From NCBI GenBank assembly GCA_016748015.1, contig JAAOMT010000599.1, positions 1 to 30,000 of the forward strand: 30,000 nt of DNA, in the 5' to 3' direction. Under the pieces are notes generated by a model. The model saw only the letters and a list, made by a program, of their open reading frames with translations, had not been told where the DNA came from and did no database searches. Made by a program: the position numbers and the translations under genes. This DNA comes from Geosiphon pyriformis (taxonomy: Eukaryota > Glomeromycota > Glomeromycetes > Archaeosporales > Geosiphonaceae). Below are positions 8,693 through 18,639 of the stretch, piece by piece. The stretch's first letter is position 1. Every line of letters begins with the position of its first letter.

Positions 8693-9329
8693 TAGATAAT
8701 CATATAAAAAACTTTTGTTTTAATAAAGAGCATATAATTAAAAGTATTTTAAAATAATCAATTTAGAAAATAGTGTTTAATCATTTGGTAATAAATAATA
8801 ATTTGGTTCTGGAGCCTTGTGAAATTAAGTTCATAATTGATATAATTATAAAAAAATGGACAAAAAAACATGTAGTGCTTAATGTTTTGTCTAATTAGTG
8901 GTCCAACTAATATGTTTTTCTAGATTATATTAATGATAATACATTTTTAAAAGTAATATATAATATTAAGTTTAATGAATTTTTACAAATAGTCAAGAGA
9001 CTGTTTAATAAAAAAGCTGTTAGTTTTTCTAATATTCTTAATAAGCTTTGAAAATATAGTAATATACAGATTTTAGATGGTTTGTTAAATATTTTTAATA
9101 TGTATTTAGTGTCAAGTACAGTTTTTATATAATAGAAAAAAGCCTAAATTTTCATGATATTAAAGTCATATAATTAAAAAAAGATTTTTATTAATATCAG
9201 ACTAATAATTCTAATTAAAATGGCTCAAAAAATTTTGTCTAAGCTTTTTTCAAATAAAATTTTTTTAGTCTATAATAAATTTGATGTTTGATATAATAAT
9301 AACTTCTCAATTTTAAAAAGCACATCTAC

Positions 9330-9891
9330 TTAAACTCAAATTTTTGCTATTGGTTCTATAATTAATGATGTATTAGAAAAAAACAAAGAGCTATAATTGG
9401 TTTTCCAAGATATGTGCAAAGCATATAATTCTGTTAAGTGATATTATTTACAAAATAGTCTGATTAGAATCAAGATGTATCTTCATTTTATTAGATTTTT
9501 TGAAAATATACACAATAATTGAATTAATTAAATAATAACAAATTTTGGGCTTATTGATAGATATATAGTTTATAATAGCTTAAATTAAAGTAAAATTTTT
9601 TTACCACTGTTATAGAAAATTTTTTACAATTTTTTGCTGTGTGAAGTTAAAAAACATAATTATATGTTTGGTTATAGATTGAATTTAAAGTTTTTTACAA
9701 AAACTGGCAAGCCAAATTCTAAGAGTGAGATAATTTTTTTTCTGACAGCTAAAGCTTCTGTGAATAACACATTTTGGGTTGAAAATAGCATAATGACAAC
9801 TCAGCATATTTTAAACACTACTAGTGAATTTTTCCAGATCAATAATATTTTAATTAATATAGAAAAGATGGTTGTTATACTTATCAATTAA
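9330..9891 (+). pseudogene. LINE reverse transcriptase core (copy G)
   Basis: In one frame the plus strand reads IFAIGSIINDVLEKNKEL, stop, LVFQDMCKAYNSVK, then IRIKMYLHFIRFF, ITNFGLIDRY, and from 9634 an open stretch with LLCEVKKHNYMFGYRLN, AKASVNNTFWV and TTQHILNTTSEFFQINNILI. These are RT blocks of non-LTR elements; the FVDD-type catalytic box reads SVNN at 9757-9768 (NN at 9763-9768), so both Asp are Asn, and the earlier AYDS Asp is also Asn. At least seven stops interrupt the block; most stand at Trp, Arg or Gln positions of related ORF2 proteins as I remember them, all reachable by C to T or G to A. It is certainly dead. Confidence 0.92.
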
Positions 9892-10839
9892 AAAGTAAAA
9901 GCTTTATATCTGTTAATAAATAAATCAAATATTTTAGTGGTTAGAAAGAATGTGTTATATAGATACTTGGATATTTTTTTGTTTATAAATAGTTTTTAAA
10001 CCAAGTTTTACTAAGACTTATTCAAACATAAAGTTTTTTACAAATCTGGTTTTAAGAAAAATTATTTCTGATAAGCAGTTTCTATATTTGGTATTTGTTA
10101 TTTTGCAGTTCATAATTGGTTACAGGTTGTAATTTAATTACATATTAGTAAGTGTGTATAAAAAATGAAACAAAATACTAAAGAAAAAATCAAAGCTTAA
10201 GACCAATAAAGCCATCTTCTATTTTAAGTTTTATAATTTTAAAACATTTAAACAGATACAGACTGAAATTTGCTGGCATATTTGGTAACCTATGCCAATT
10301 TGAAGAATATTTTTGGTAAATTGTTTGAATATAAAGCTATAGATTTGCAGACCATCAGTTAAATGTTCTGGCAACTTATTAGTTTTCCAATCACATTGTT
10401 AATTAATTTTATGAACTGCTTTCTGACAAATGTAATTAACACTTTGGCATTATATAGGTTGTCTTTGAGTAATAACATATTTAATGTTTTTTGAATTGAT
10501 AGTAATATTGTTATTGTAAATATCTTGGATTTGAAATAATATTAGAGTATAATAAGTTTGTTAAAAAAGTTTAATATTGTTTTTACAAACCAACTTCTGA
10601 ATCACAATAACATATACTTTATATAAAATATATTTCACAAATAGAAGAAACTAAATCTTAGAAGTCTGGTTTTTGGTTGGTTTAGTTTGCTGGTTAAATT
10701 TATTAAAAATAGTAGTCTAAACAACAGTAGTACTTTAGTTTATTGTTTTATTTTTAGTAGTCACTTGTGCAATTTTGGTTTTATTAATAAATGTCTTATA
10801 AAAAATGGATTTAATAATATAGTTATTTATATAAATAGA
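9892..10839 (+). pseudogene. LINE ORF2 RT thumb/connection region (copy G)
   Basis: This stretch joins the RT core to the RNase H domain in copy G and is expected to hold the thumb and connection. Plus-strand reading gives scattered fragments with many stops and probable indels. I can support it mainly by position between two clear domains. Confidence 0.5.
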
Positions 10840-11380
10840 TTGGTCAAAAATTAGAAATCTGTGAATACTTGTAGTAATATTACTATTTACTTCTTAGATG
10901 TTGACATAAATATAAAAATTAGGATATATGGCTTGTTTTTTTTGACTCTAGTAAAACTGCAAAATATTACTCTTGCTTTAAAATATGTTTTTGTATTCAA
11001 TTTAATAGTATTATTTATAAATAGTCAAGCATTATTAGATATATATGTTTTAATTAAAAAAAATGTTAGTTTTAATTTTTACAATAAATACTAAATGGAA
11101 AAAAAACATATTTGTCAAATTATTATATCAAAAAATTTGTCAATTAATTAAAATAAGATCAAGAATTATTTTGGAGTTGTTGGCAATAAACATGCAAATT
11201 TTTTTGCTAATACTGCTATCATGTTTAATTTTACATTGTTTGTTAGAATGTCATATTACTTTTTTGTTATTAAAAACAAATCTGTTTTTGAAAATACTTA
11301 TTATTTTATTAAGTATTTGTTTAAGACTATTAGTTTTGTTGGTTAAAAATTTAGATATGCTAATAGTGCTATAAATAAAA
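10840..11380 (+). pseudogene. LINE RNase H domain (copy G)
   Basis: The plus strand from 10861 reads YFLDVDINIKIRIYGLFFLT, then VKLQNITLALKYVFVFN, LFINSQALLD, and after stops MEKKHICQIIISKNLSIN and KIKNYFGVVGNKHANFFANT. This is the RNase H order seen in copy A (first strand, E-helix, D-S-Q box, GVxGN loop). The catalytic Glu in the A-E-L-Q position is Lys, and the Asp of SDSQ is Asn, so the active site is gone. Stops at the expected Trp positions arise from TGG. The overlapping open frame 11063-11374 is a different frame and not the domain itself. Confidence 0.85.
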
Positions 11381-12115
11381 CTCTTTGCAACTTATTTAAT
11401 ATGTGTTAGATTTTTAATATATAATACTTTAATAAGTAAATTTATTTTGGCTTTATTAATTTTGTTTCTACAGTACTTTAGTTTTATTTTATAAAGGTTT
11501 TATATTGTTAATTACCTGTGATCAAAAGAAAAAAGTTATACAATTCAAATTATTTTAGTGTGTTGTATATTCAATATAAGTTAATTAAGAACTTTAATTA
11601 TATTTTTTTATGTATTCATAATAATTGTGCCAGAAAAGATCTGATTTAAATACTATTAAAAAATAAATTAGTTTAATAGGTGTTTGTACTATTAACTATA
11701 AATTAATTTGTTTTTTTTTATAAGACTAAATTTTTTAATTATTTGTATATATTATTAGCTAAAAATTTTGTAATAAAAAACTGGGTGGCTAACACAATAA
11801 GTTTCTTGAATGTTAAATTTGATTGTAAATTATTGGTTATTAATTTGGTTTGGGTTTTGTTAAGAGTTATAAATCTACTATATAGTTGTCAATTATCAAA
11901 CTAAAAGCACATTATAAGAAACATGGTTTTCTATTATGTAATAGATCTGTAATCTCAGTTATTTCTGGTTTAGCATTCTTGTGATCTCTTAAAATAATTT
12001 ATAATTTTGGTATCAAATTAGGTGTTTATGTTTGCTTTGATCTGTATTTTCATTTGATCAGTATGCATTTTGGTTTTTTATATAACTTTTCTGTAATAGA
12101 TAGTTTAGATATATA
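11381..12115 (+). pseudogene. LINE ORF2 C-terminal region (copy G)
   Basis: Plus-strand reading includes KLIKNFNYIFLCIHNNC (decayed Cys/His knuckle), LAKNFVIKNWVANTISFLNV, FDCKLLVINLVWVLLRVIN, and the terminal IKLGVYVCFDLYFHLI and VIDSLDI blocks. This matches the layout of the C-terminal region in copies B and D but with a distinct tail, supporting a separate subfamily. The zinc-binding residues are mostly lost. Confidence 0.75.
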
Positions 12116-12265
12116 ATGCTGCCTTAATTGATTTAAGTAACTGGTTGTATATAGAAAAAACATATGTCATACTTAATATAAAATCTTATATGATTATATA
12201 ATTTTAAATAATAATTAAACTGTACTTGTAAAAAAAAATTAAATTAAATATGCTTAATATTTTTA
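12116..12265 (+). repeat. LINE 3' UTR and A/T tail (copy G)
   Basis: The stretch shares the block GATTTAAGTAACTGGTTGTA with copy F and, by transitions, with the reverse complement of the ends of A, B and C; the distal part ATAATTAAACTGTACTTGTA also recurs. It ends in an A-rich tail without a clear TAA run. Confidence 0.65.
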
Positions 12266-13124
12266 TTTTATCAAAATAAATTACAAATATTTTTTTGTAT
12301 TAATTTATATCTTATATAATTTATTATAACTAATAATAATAATAAACTGGCTTTTAAAATTATGTATATTTATAAAATAAGTTTTTTTAATTAATTAAAG
12401 CTTTTAAGCAAATAAGTAATTACTTTAAATAATTAACTTATACTTTTAAAAATATAAAACTTATTTAAATAAACACAAAAATAATAATTAAATCTATTAA
12501 AAAACTAATTTTTTAACAACAAATTTAATTAAATTAAATAAGTTTTATAATTTAAATTTATATAATTTACTAAAAAACATATATAATAAAAAAATTAGCA
12601 GTTTTACATAAAATATTAAATTAACAAAAACAATAAACTTAAAAAAAATTTTAAAATTTAAAAAAACATTAAAACCAAATAATTCAAATTTTAATATTTA
12701 TAATAATAATAATAATTAAAATTTTTTTATTAAATATAACTTTTTATAAAATATTAATTTTAATTATTATTTTATTAAAAACTTTTTAAATTTAAAGATA
12801 AAAATTATAAACTGTTAACTATAATTAATATTAAAAAATAAAAATAACAAGTTTAATTCCCAACTTAAAAAATCGAATTTTAAATTTTAAAAATTATATA
12901 ACAAAAAAATATAATATTATTTTTTAGTATTAAAATTAACTATAAACAAAATTAATTTTAACAATCTTTATAAATTTTTATTAAAATAAAATATCATAAC
13001 TTTGATGTTTTACATGATATTAATTTTTAATAATTTTGTTAATATTTAAGAATTTTAATATTTTAATTTTTTATGTTTTATTCATAAATATTTTTTAATA
13101 ATAAATAAAAATATTAAATCAATT
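12266..13124. other. Extremely AT-rich spacer between convergent LINE tails
   Basis: About 860 bases of almost pure A/T lie between the 3' ends of copy G (plus) and copy C (minus). Only one or two CpG are present, and there is no coding pattern. It probably represents tail sequence and older insertions mutated to saturation. Confidence 0.6.
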
Positions 13125-13245
13125 TTTTTTTACAAGTATGGCCTAAAAATTAGGAAAAAACTAAAAGTTCTAGTGTTAAATATAGTTTATGTGTTTTTTA
13201 CATATAATTAATTATTTAAACTAGTTTAGATTATATTATATTGAT
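13125..13245 (-). repeat. LINE 3' UTR-like end of copy C
   Basis: Reading the minus strand, AGTTTAAATAATTAATTATA followed by TGTAAAAAA corresponds to AGCTTAAATGGCTGGTTATA plus TGTAAAAAA of copy A, every difference being G to A or C to T. A distal ACTTGTAAAAAAA also matches. It sits directly after ORF1. Confidence 0.55.
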
Positions 13246-13249
13246 ACTC

Positions 13250-15339
13250 TAAAAAAAACTTATTTAAAAAAACATCTTTTGAATAATTTTAAACAATATA
13301 ATATTATTATTAACTAATCTAACTAGTTATTTAACTGTTTTTAAGACATTAGTCTTCACAACAACAGATTTATGTTCCAAAAATAATATTAAATTAGAAA
13401 ACATATTATTATTAACAGAAAACAAACCCATATGGAGACCAGACATATCAATGTTTTTATAGTTATATTTAGTTTTTAAAGCAATTATTTTTCACTTTAG
13501 TTTATTAACAGTCTTGCTAAAAGTACATATATATATCAAAACTTCATTGACTTTAAAGCCAAAAATATTACTTAAAACCAAATTTATATTAACAAATTGT
13601 TCAAATACAGTAATTATAAAACCAACTGGCTTAATAATAAAATTAACCAAAGCAAAAAGCTTGGCCAACTCAAATTCCAAAGAAGTTAATTGAAAAGAAA
13701 CCACAGAATTATTAATTATTGTATTAACAAAAAAACTAAATCAATTAAAAAACAAAAAGCCAAAAGAAACACAAAAACAGCAGCTTTGACATAAGACTTA
13801 TTGTTAACAATATGAAAGATAAAAGCCTTGAAAACCTTAAAAGAGAAAAGTAGAAATATTTTACAGTTTTAGCACTAAAAACAATACTAATTTTCAAGAA
13901 TTTTTTATCAAATATGGTATTTTTTTAGTATACCAGTCTTAATAACTACAGTATTCAAATCAATTTAAAATCCAATCATAATTAAAACAAACCAGAAATA
14001 ACAACTAGAATCAGAAAAATAAGGAATAAAATACATCTGATTACTAACTTGAAAAATTATATTACTGATTTCAAAAACAATACAGCCAAAAAAAAAATTG
14101 ACCAACTTGGTTTTAAACCTATCACAAAATACAATAATCTCATTTTAATTTACCAAGAAGAGAATCTTAATATTATTTTTATTTATTAAAACTAACCAAT
14201 AATTCAAAATAAATACAGTAGAATTCAGTTTTTTAAAATAAACAACCACATATTACCAAATATTAATAGGCTTTAGCACAACATAAACAATTTTACTAAA
14301 CACACTAAAAGCTGTTTTAATATTAGCAACAGACACACTTAAAAGCACATTACACAGTACAACAACAGTAAAAGAGGAACCAGTTTTAGAAACTATCAAA
14401 AACTTAACAATTTTAAGAATAGCCAAATAAACAAAACTTGTAAACTTAACCAAAAAAGCTGCTTTCAAAGATTCTAAAGAAGCAAACTTTACATAAAAGA
14501 GCTTTACATTGTTTTTTAATACTAATTTTACACTCAAAAAACCATATACAGACTAAAAAACAATCTTAATATAAGCCAATTTGATCTTAAAAGTAATATT
14601 AGACGCCAGAATAAAGACTATTTACCCAGCAAACTTTTAATAATTAATAATAATTTTCCAAACATTATCAGTGATAACACCAAAAACCAAAGGAAAAATT
14701 AAATCAGTTTTTATCTGATTAGCTTAGTTTCTAAAAACAGATAATTCAACAAAAAACTGTTGTTTTGTTTCTAAAACTAATAATAATTTATCAGAAAACA
14801 TCATATTTGGTAACATAGCCAATAGTTGATCTTGGTTTATTTTGAACGATATGTTAGATAATACAACAGAGATCTTATTTAAGATCTCATTAAGAACTAC
14901 AAAAAAGTTTAATGTAACAATAGCAAAAATAAGTAATTACTCTTATTTTTTTGAATTTTTAGTTTTTTTAACCATTTTTTTTGAAGAAAAAGTGCTAATA
15001 GAATCTAATATAGAAACTATAAAAGAGAAAACCAACTTGTTAACTGGTCTGTTATTAAAAATTTTTGGGCTTTTTGAAAAGGTAAAGACAACATTAGAAT
15101 TAATCCAAGTGTATTTCTTTAAAAGAACTTTCACTAATAAAAAACCAGCCAAAAATAAAAAAAATGTTTTAGCAGCTACCAAAGACAGTTTTTTACTATT
15201 ATTAATTAAAAAAAGCTTCTAAAACGTTCTGTCTAACAGTTTTTACAACAAAAAAAACTTTTCTGATTGAAACTTTGTAAAATACCAAAGAAAAGATACT
15301 AATTACAGCTTTTTTATTTTTTGCTTTAATTGTGGTCAT
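13250..15339 (-). pseudogene. LINE ORF1 (RRM and zinc-knuckle nucleic-acid binding protein), degenerate
   Basis: From MTTIKAKNKKAVISIF the frame passes through the Ser/Lys-rich N-terminal region (SKSPKIFNNRPVNKLVF and SSKKMVKKTKNSKK, open at 15182-14943), then an RRM-like block open at 14537-14253 (KLVLKNNVKLFYVKFASLES, KTAFSVFSKIVYVVLKPINI). A decayed CCHC knuckle follows near 13880-13900, where only a C-F-stop-C remnant is seen. A coiled-coil-like end, open at 13704-13492, reads FQLTSLEFELAKLFALVNFI and KVNEVLIYICTFSKTVNKL. ORF1 proteins of LINEs bind the element RNA as RNP chaperones. Stops are scattered, mostly at Gln, Arg or Trp positions. The plus-strand open frame at 14842-15222 is an antisense shadow. 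The assignment uses remembered similarity to ORF1 proteins of related fungi. Confidence 0.8.
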
Positions 15340-15384
15340 AAAATTAAGAAAACAAAAATTTTTAATTATTTTTACAAATTAAAT

Positions 15385-15538
15385 ATATTTTATTATTATT
15401 ATTATTATTTAACAAATAAGACCCAAATACTACCTAGCACAATATATTAAACTAAATAATTTAAATTAGGTGCAAATCATGCATTTTTTACATATAACCA
15501 GCCATTTAAGCTAATTAAAACAACACTATAAATTTATT
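15385..15538 (-). repeat. LINE 3' UTR with (TAA)n tail (copy A)
   Basis: On the minus strand the block AGCTTAAATGGCTGGTTATA is followed by TGTAAAAAATGCATGATTTG, then GTAGTATTTGGGTCTTATTT and a TAA run ending near 15395. The microsatellite end is the kind seen in I-type LINEs. The segment is shared with copies B, C, F and G. Confidence 0.75.
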
Positions 15539-15539
15539 T

Positions 15540-16285
15540 TAACAGAAACTACACAATTAGTATTAAAAAAAACCTGTAAAGCTTATAAGAACCAAAACTG
15601 ATATTATATGCCACTATAATTTCAAACAACTTAACAATACTATTAGAAAACAAAAACACAAGATTACAAATCTCAGAAAACATAGATCTATTATGTAAAA
15701 TTAAACTTTTTTTTATATTAATGTTCTATACTTAGGTTTTACTAACTATATATTAATCCAATAAGCTATTTTCAAATCTTGTATTAATTTGACAATTTTT
15801 TTGCTGGTAGTTTTGGCACAACCAAAAACAGAAACAATCTCTAAATACTATTTTTTGAATACAAAACTTTTGCATAATGCAATATACATGGTATTGTTAA
15901 AAACACATAAAGAAAACAATTATAAAATACAAAACAATAACAAATTCAAGCCTAACACAGAATTTTACTGGACCAGATGTAAATCAAGTAATTTTTTGTG
16001 AACATCAAAGTCTATTATACATGTAAAAAAATGATCAAAAAGCTTAACTTCCTCATATTGTAAATATAACATACTAGAATACTTTCTATTATATAAGTAT
16101 TTTCAAACAGCAACTGGTAAATGATGATGCAAAGCTTTTATAAAATATAAATGCAAATTAATAGTAGATCTACTTATAAAGTCAGATACTATATACAAGT
16201 TAGAGTACTAAACCAATGAAAACAGAACCTAATTTACATTCCTAATTATGTTCTTGTATATTACACTAAAACTAGGCCCAATTTT
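15540..16285 (-). pseudogene. LINE ORF2 C-terminal region (copy A)
   Basis: Downstream of RNase H in coding order the minus strand continues with heavily interrupted ORF2 sequence up to a block near 15560 that resembles the family's last residues before the stop. The Cys/His knuckle expected around 16050 is not clear. Plus-strand frame 15789-16001 over this region is a shadow. Confidence 0.55.
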
Positions 16286-16852
16286 CTAACAAGTATAATA
16301 AACAGCTCTAAACACATTATAAATAAAATGCCAAATATTTTTAAATATTGCCACTTTATTAGCCTTAATGTATTTTTTTTTAACAAAGACAGAAAGTAAC
16401 AAATTTAAACATAAAGCTAAATTAACCAGCACATGAGCATATTTATTACCCAAAACACCTAAATGGCTTTTAATTTTAGTCAAAAAAACAGCAAGCATTT
16501 GATATTTAATAGAGTTTATAATACTATGTCTCTTAAGCCAATAATAATTATGAAAATTAAGTAAAGTCATATATAATTCTACAGTATATACACCCAAAGC
16601 AGCTTGACTATCTGAATATACTATAACATTACTGAAAGCTGGAACATATTTTAAGATCAGAGCAATTATTTGTAATTTTGCCATTGTAAAAAACATTAAA
16701 CTATTAATTTTAACACTGATACTTAGATTCAAATCAACAAAAAATACAGCTGTACCACACTTTATCTCATGTATACTCAAGTTTTTTAAAGATTTATCTG
16801 TATAAACATTAATAATATCCAAATTAGCACCAAAAAAATATTGCCTTATCAT
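16286..16852 (-). pseudogene. LINE RNase H domain (copy A), longest open relic
   Basis: An uninterrupted 188-codon minus-strand frame contains, in order, NVYTDKSLKNLSIHEIKCGT (first Asp kept, the Gly after it replaced by Lys), FTMAKLQIIALILKYVP (family A-E-L-Q Glu replaced by Lys), VIVYSDSQAALGVYT (D-S-Q Asp kept), FLTKIKSHLGVLGNKYAHVL (final Asp position is His), and IWHFIYNVFRAVYYTC. RNase H in LINE ORF2 removes template RNA. Two catalytic acids are changed, so the enzyme is inactive although the frame is open. The initial Met is not a true start; the domain is internal to ORF2. Identification as LINE rather than host RNase H comes from the downstream Cys/His region and 3' UTR shared with other copies. 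Confidence 0.88.
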
Positions 16853-16960
16853 AAAAAAATCATTGATATCAAAAATATTTAAAAGCTGAAATTTGCTAAT
16901 AATTGGCTAAACAGCAAAATAAAAAGCAGAATTGATTAAGTAATTACATATTAACTTGAA

Positions 16961-17164
16961 AATCAAATATGTTAATATAGTAACAGTAATTAATTGTAAT
17001 AATATTGGTTTTATTTTATATTATTTAATTATAATTAAATAGAATTTAATATTGTTTTTTAATTTTTTTGATAAATTAATAATCTTTATTGTTTTTTAAT
17101 ATTTTATTTTATTTTATTTTTGAATGTTTTTTTACTAAATTATTATAATATTAAATTATGTTTT
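16961..17164. other. AT-rich junction between LINE copies B and A
   Basis: The 200-base interval is nearly all A/T with no coding pattern. It separates the A/T tail of copy B from the truncated 5' edge of copy A. Confidence 0.5.
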
Positions 17165-17719
17165 TTTATTATTTCAATTTTACAAATGAAGTTCAACTAC
17201 TATTTAATACAATAAAACTATCTAGATTTTTAAATTAAACATAATTTACATACTTGTTACATGTAACCAATTATTTAGCCAATTAAAACAATACTATAAA
17301 ACTATATTAATTGAGACTTTCTTAACTGCACTAGCAAAAAACAAATAACCAACTCTTAAATTAAAACTAATAACATGACCTTTTTTAATTCCCAGCAGAT
17401 AAACAATATTACTAGAAACTTCAGTAGAAAGACCTCAAATTACATCAAAAGTTAAACTATCTACAAGTAACAAATTTTTGTAGTTTATATTAGCTTAAAG
17501 TCTCGAATTTAGAATTCATATTTATTTTCTATGGTTAATGACTAAGCTACAAACAAAATCAATTATTTTGTTTATAACAATATTAGTATTATTAAAAAAA
17601 ATCTTAACTTCTAATAGCCACTTCTTCAAAACAAATCTTTTGCACAAAATTATATACATACCAATATTAGAAATATACTTTGTTAATAACTAAAAAACTG
17701 TAAACAAAGCCAAATTCAT

Positions 17720-17925
17720 ATTAGCCCAAGTTTTTCACAGAAAACAATGATTAATCAATAAATATTTATGTATAGAAAAATTTATACTACAAAAAAAACT
17801 GTGGTCTAAGAATTTTATCTTATCACAGTACATACATAATATATTTAGGTAGTCATAATTATACAAATGTTTCTTAACTGCCATAAATAACCTCTTATGT
17901 AAAGTTTTTATTAAATACATTTATA
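17720..17925 (-). pseudogene. LINE C-terminal Cys/His zinc-binding region (copy B)
   Basis: The 61-codon open frame MYLIKTLHKRLFMAVKKHLY then LCMYCDKIKFLDHSFFC carries an intact C-x2-C-x7-H-x4-C set. In LINE ORF2 proteins this C-terminal zinc motif helps bind RNA or target DNA. The region after it (KTWANMNLALF, then RFVLKKWLLEVKIFF) is interrupted. It is one of the few motifs in the window whose key residues all survive. Confidence 0.82.
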
Positions 17926-18129
17926 ATCTAATAGTGGTTTTGCTTATATATTTAGCAGCCATGTAAAAATTTGAATGTTAAACAGACATCATAAACTTTC
18001 AGTTAAAGTTACCAACATATGAAAAATTTATAATACCAAAACCCAGCTCAGTTTCTTATTAAAAACGTTATACAATATTATTTACAGTTTTTACAAAGTA
18101 ACAAACATTGCTAAACACTATTTTACTAT

Positions 18130-18555
18130 TTGTTTTCAAAACTTTTTCTTTAATATTAACCAAAAAAGCAAGACCTGAAGTAATAGCCCAATCTGCCAAT
18201 TTATTAATATGCTTATTTTTTAACACACCAAAATGACTTTTTATTTTGTTTTATACTATCAAAATGTCCTTATTCCTAATTAAATTACTAATATGGTGGC
18301 ATTTAATCCAGTATCTGTTGTAAAAATCAGAAACCACTAATTTTAGTTCAGTCTGACATATATTTAAAGAGACTTGACTATCTGAAAATATTGTGATCTT
18401 AAAAAATGCTGAAATATATTCAAGAGTTAAAACAATAGCTTATAATTTGGCCAAAGTCAAAGATAACAATCCATAAACTTCTATATCTATAGACAAATTC
18501 AGATTAGTAAAGTATATAGCTATACTATTAACTGTATTAAATAAACTATTATGTT
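18130..18555 (-). pseudogene. LINE RNase H domain (copy B)
   Basis: Minus-strand reading gives IAIYFTNLNLSIDIEVYGLL, LTLAKL, stop, AIVLTLEYISAFF, ITIFSDSQVSLNICQ, FYNRYWIKCHHISNLIRNKD and KIKSHFGVLKNKHINKLADW. The D-S-Q Asp is kept, while the A-E-L-Q Glu is Lys and the next Gln is a stop, both by transitions. Here the Trp of the NRYW block survives, whereas copies G and D have a stop there. Confidence 0.85.
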
Positions 18556-18639
18556 TATAATAATTAAATTATGTTTTATTTTACTTTTGGCTTTTTTTAA
18601 ATTAATTAATAATTTTTATTTCTTAAATAAAATTTCAAT

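Larger units (their letters stand above)
8375..12265 (+). mobile_element. LINE copy G: longest non-LTR retrotransposon relic
   Basis: About 3.9 kb of plus-strand ORF2-like sequence: central domain, RT, connection, RNase H, C-terminal Cys/His region, and a 3' UTR. No apurinic endonuclease domain is visible before 8375, so the copy is 5'-truncated or that part is beyond recognition. ORF2 would end near 12115, and the 3' UTR (GATTTAAGTAACTGGTTGTA near 12130) runs into an A/T tail near 12265. The C-terminal sequence (SNFGIKLGVYVCFDLYFHLI at about 12005-12060) differs from copies A, B and F, suggesting a second LINE subfamily. Stops occur every few dozen codons, nearly all at expected Trp, Gln or Arg positions. 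Confidence 0.9.
13125..15345 (-). mobile_element. LINE copy C: ORF1 plus 3' UTR, no ORF2 seen
   Basis: A minus-strand LINE relic whose ORF1 begins at an ATG at 15339-15337 and can be followed to about 13250. It is then followed by sequence resembling the family 3' UTR (13245-13125, with TTATATGTAAAAAA as in copy A). No RT or RNase H sequence lies between, so either ORF2 was deleted or this is an ORF1-only derivative. It starts only about 50 bases after the TAA tail of copy A, in the same orientation. Confidence 0.65.
15385..16960 (-). mobile_element. LINE copy A: 5'-truncated RNase H to 3' tail
   Basis: The minus strand runs from shortly before the RNase H domain (about 16960) through the C-terminal region to a 3' UTR and a (TAA)n tail at 15395-15413. 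It is the best preserved LINE copy, with a 188-codon open frame at 16852-16286. It lies 3' to copy B and 5' to copy C in a head-to-tail row. Confidence 0.88.
17165..18555 (-). mobile_element. LINE copy B: RNase H to 3' tail
   Basis: The minus strand shows the RNase H domain (18555-18130), Cys/His C-terminal region (17920-17735 open), last ORF2 blocks, and a 3' UTR (TTTAATTGGCTAAATAATTG near 17285, distal AATAGTAGTTGAACTTCATT) ending in an A/AAT tail near 17165. It has the same layout as copy A and sits upstream of it in the same orientation. It begins back to back with plus-strand copy D, about 85 bases away. Confidence 0.85.

Noticed and set aside
11063-11374. 103-codon plus-strand Leu/Ile-rich frame that could pass for a membrane protein
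   Set aside because: Another frame of the same strand reads the RNase H tail of copy G; the hydrophobic residues come from the A/T bias.
14842-15222. 126-codon plus-strand frame, the longest on that strand
   Set aside because: It is antisense to LINE ORF1 blocks (SKSPKIFNNRPVNK) on the minus strand, and no family resemblance is seen.
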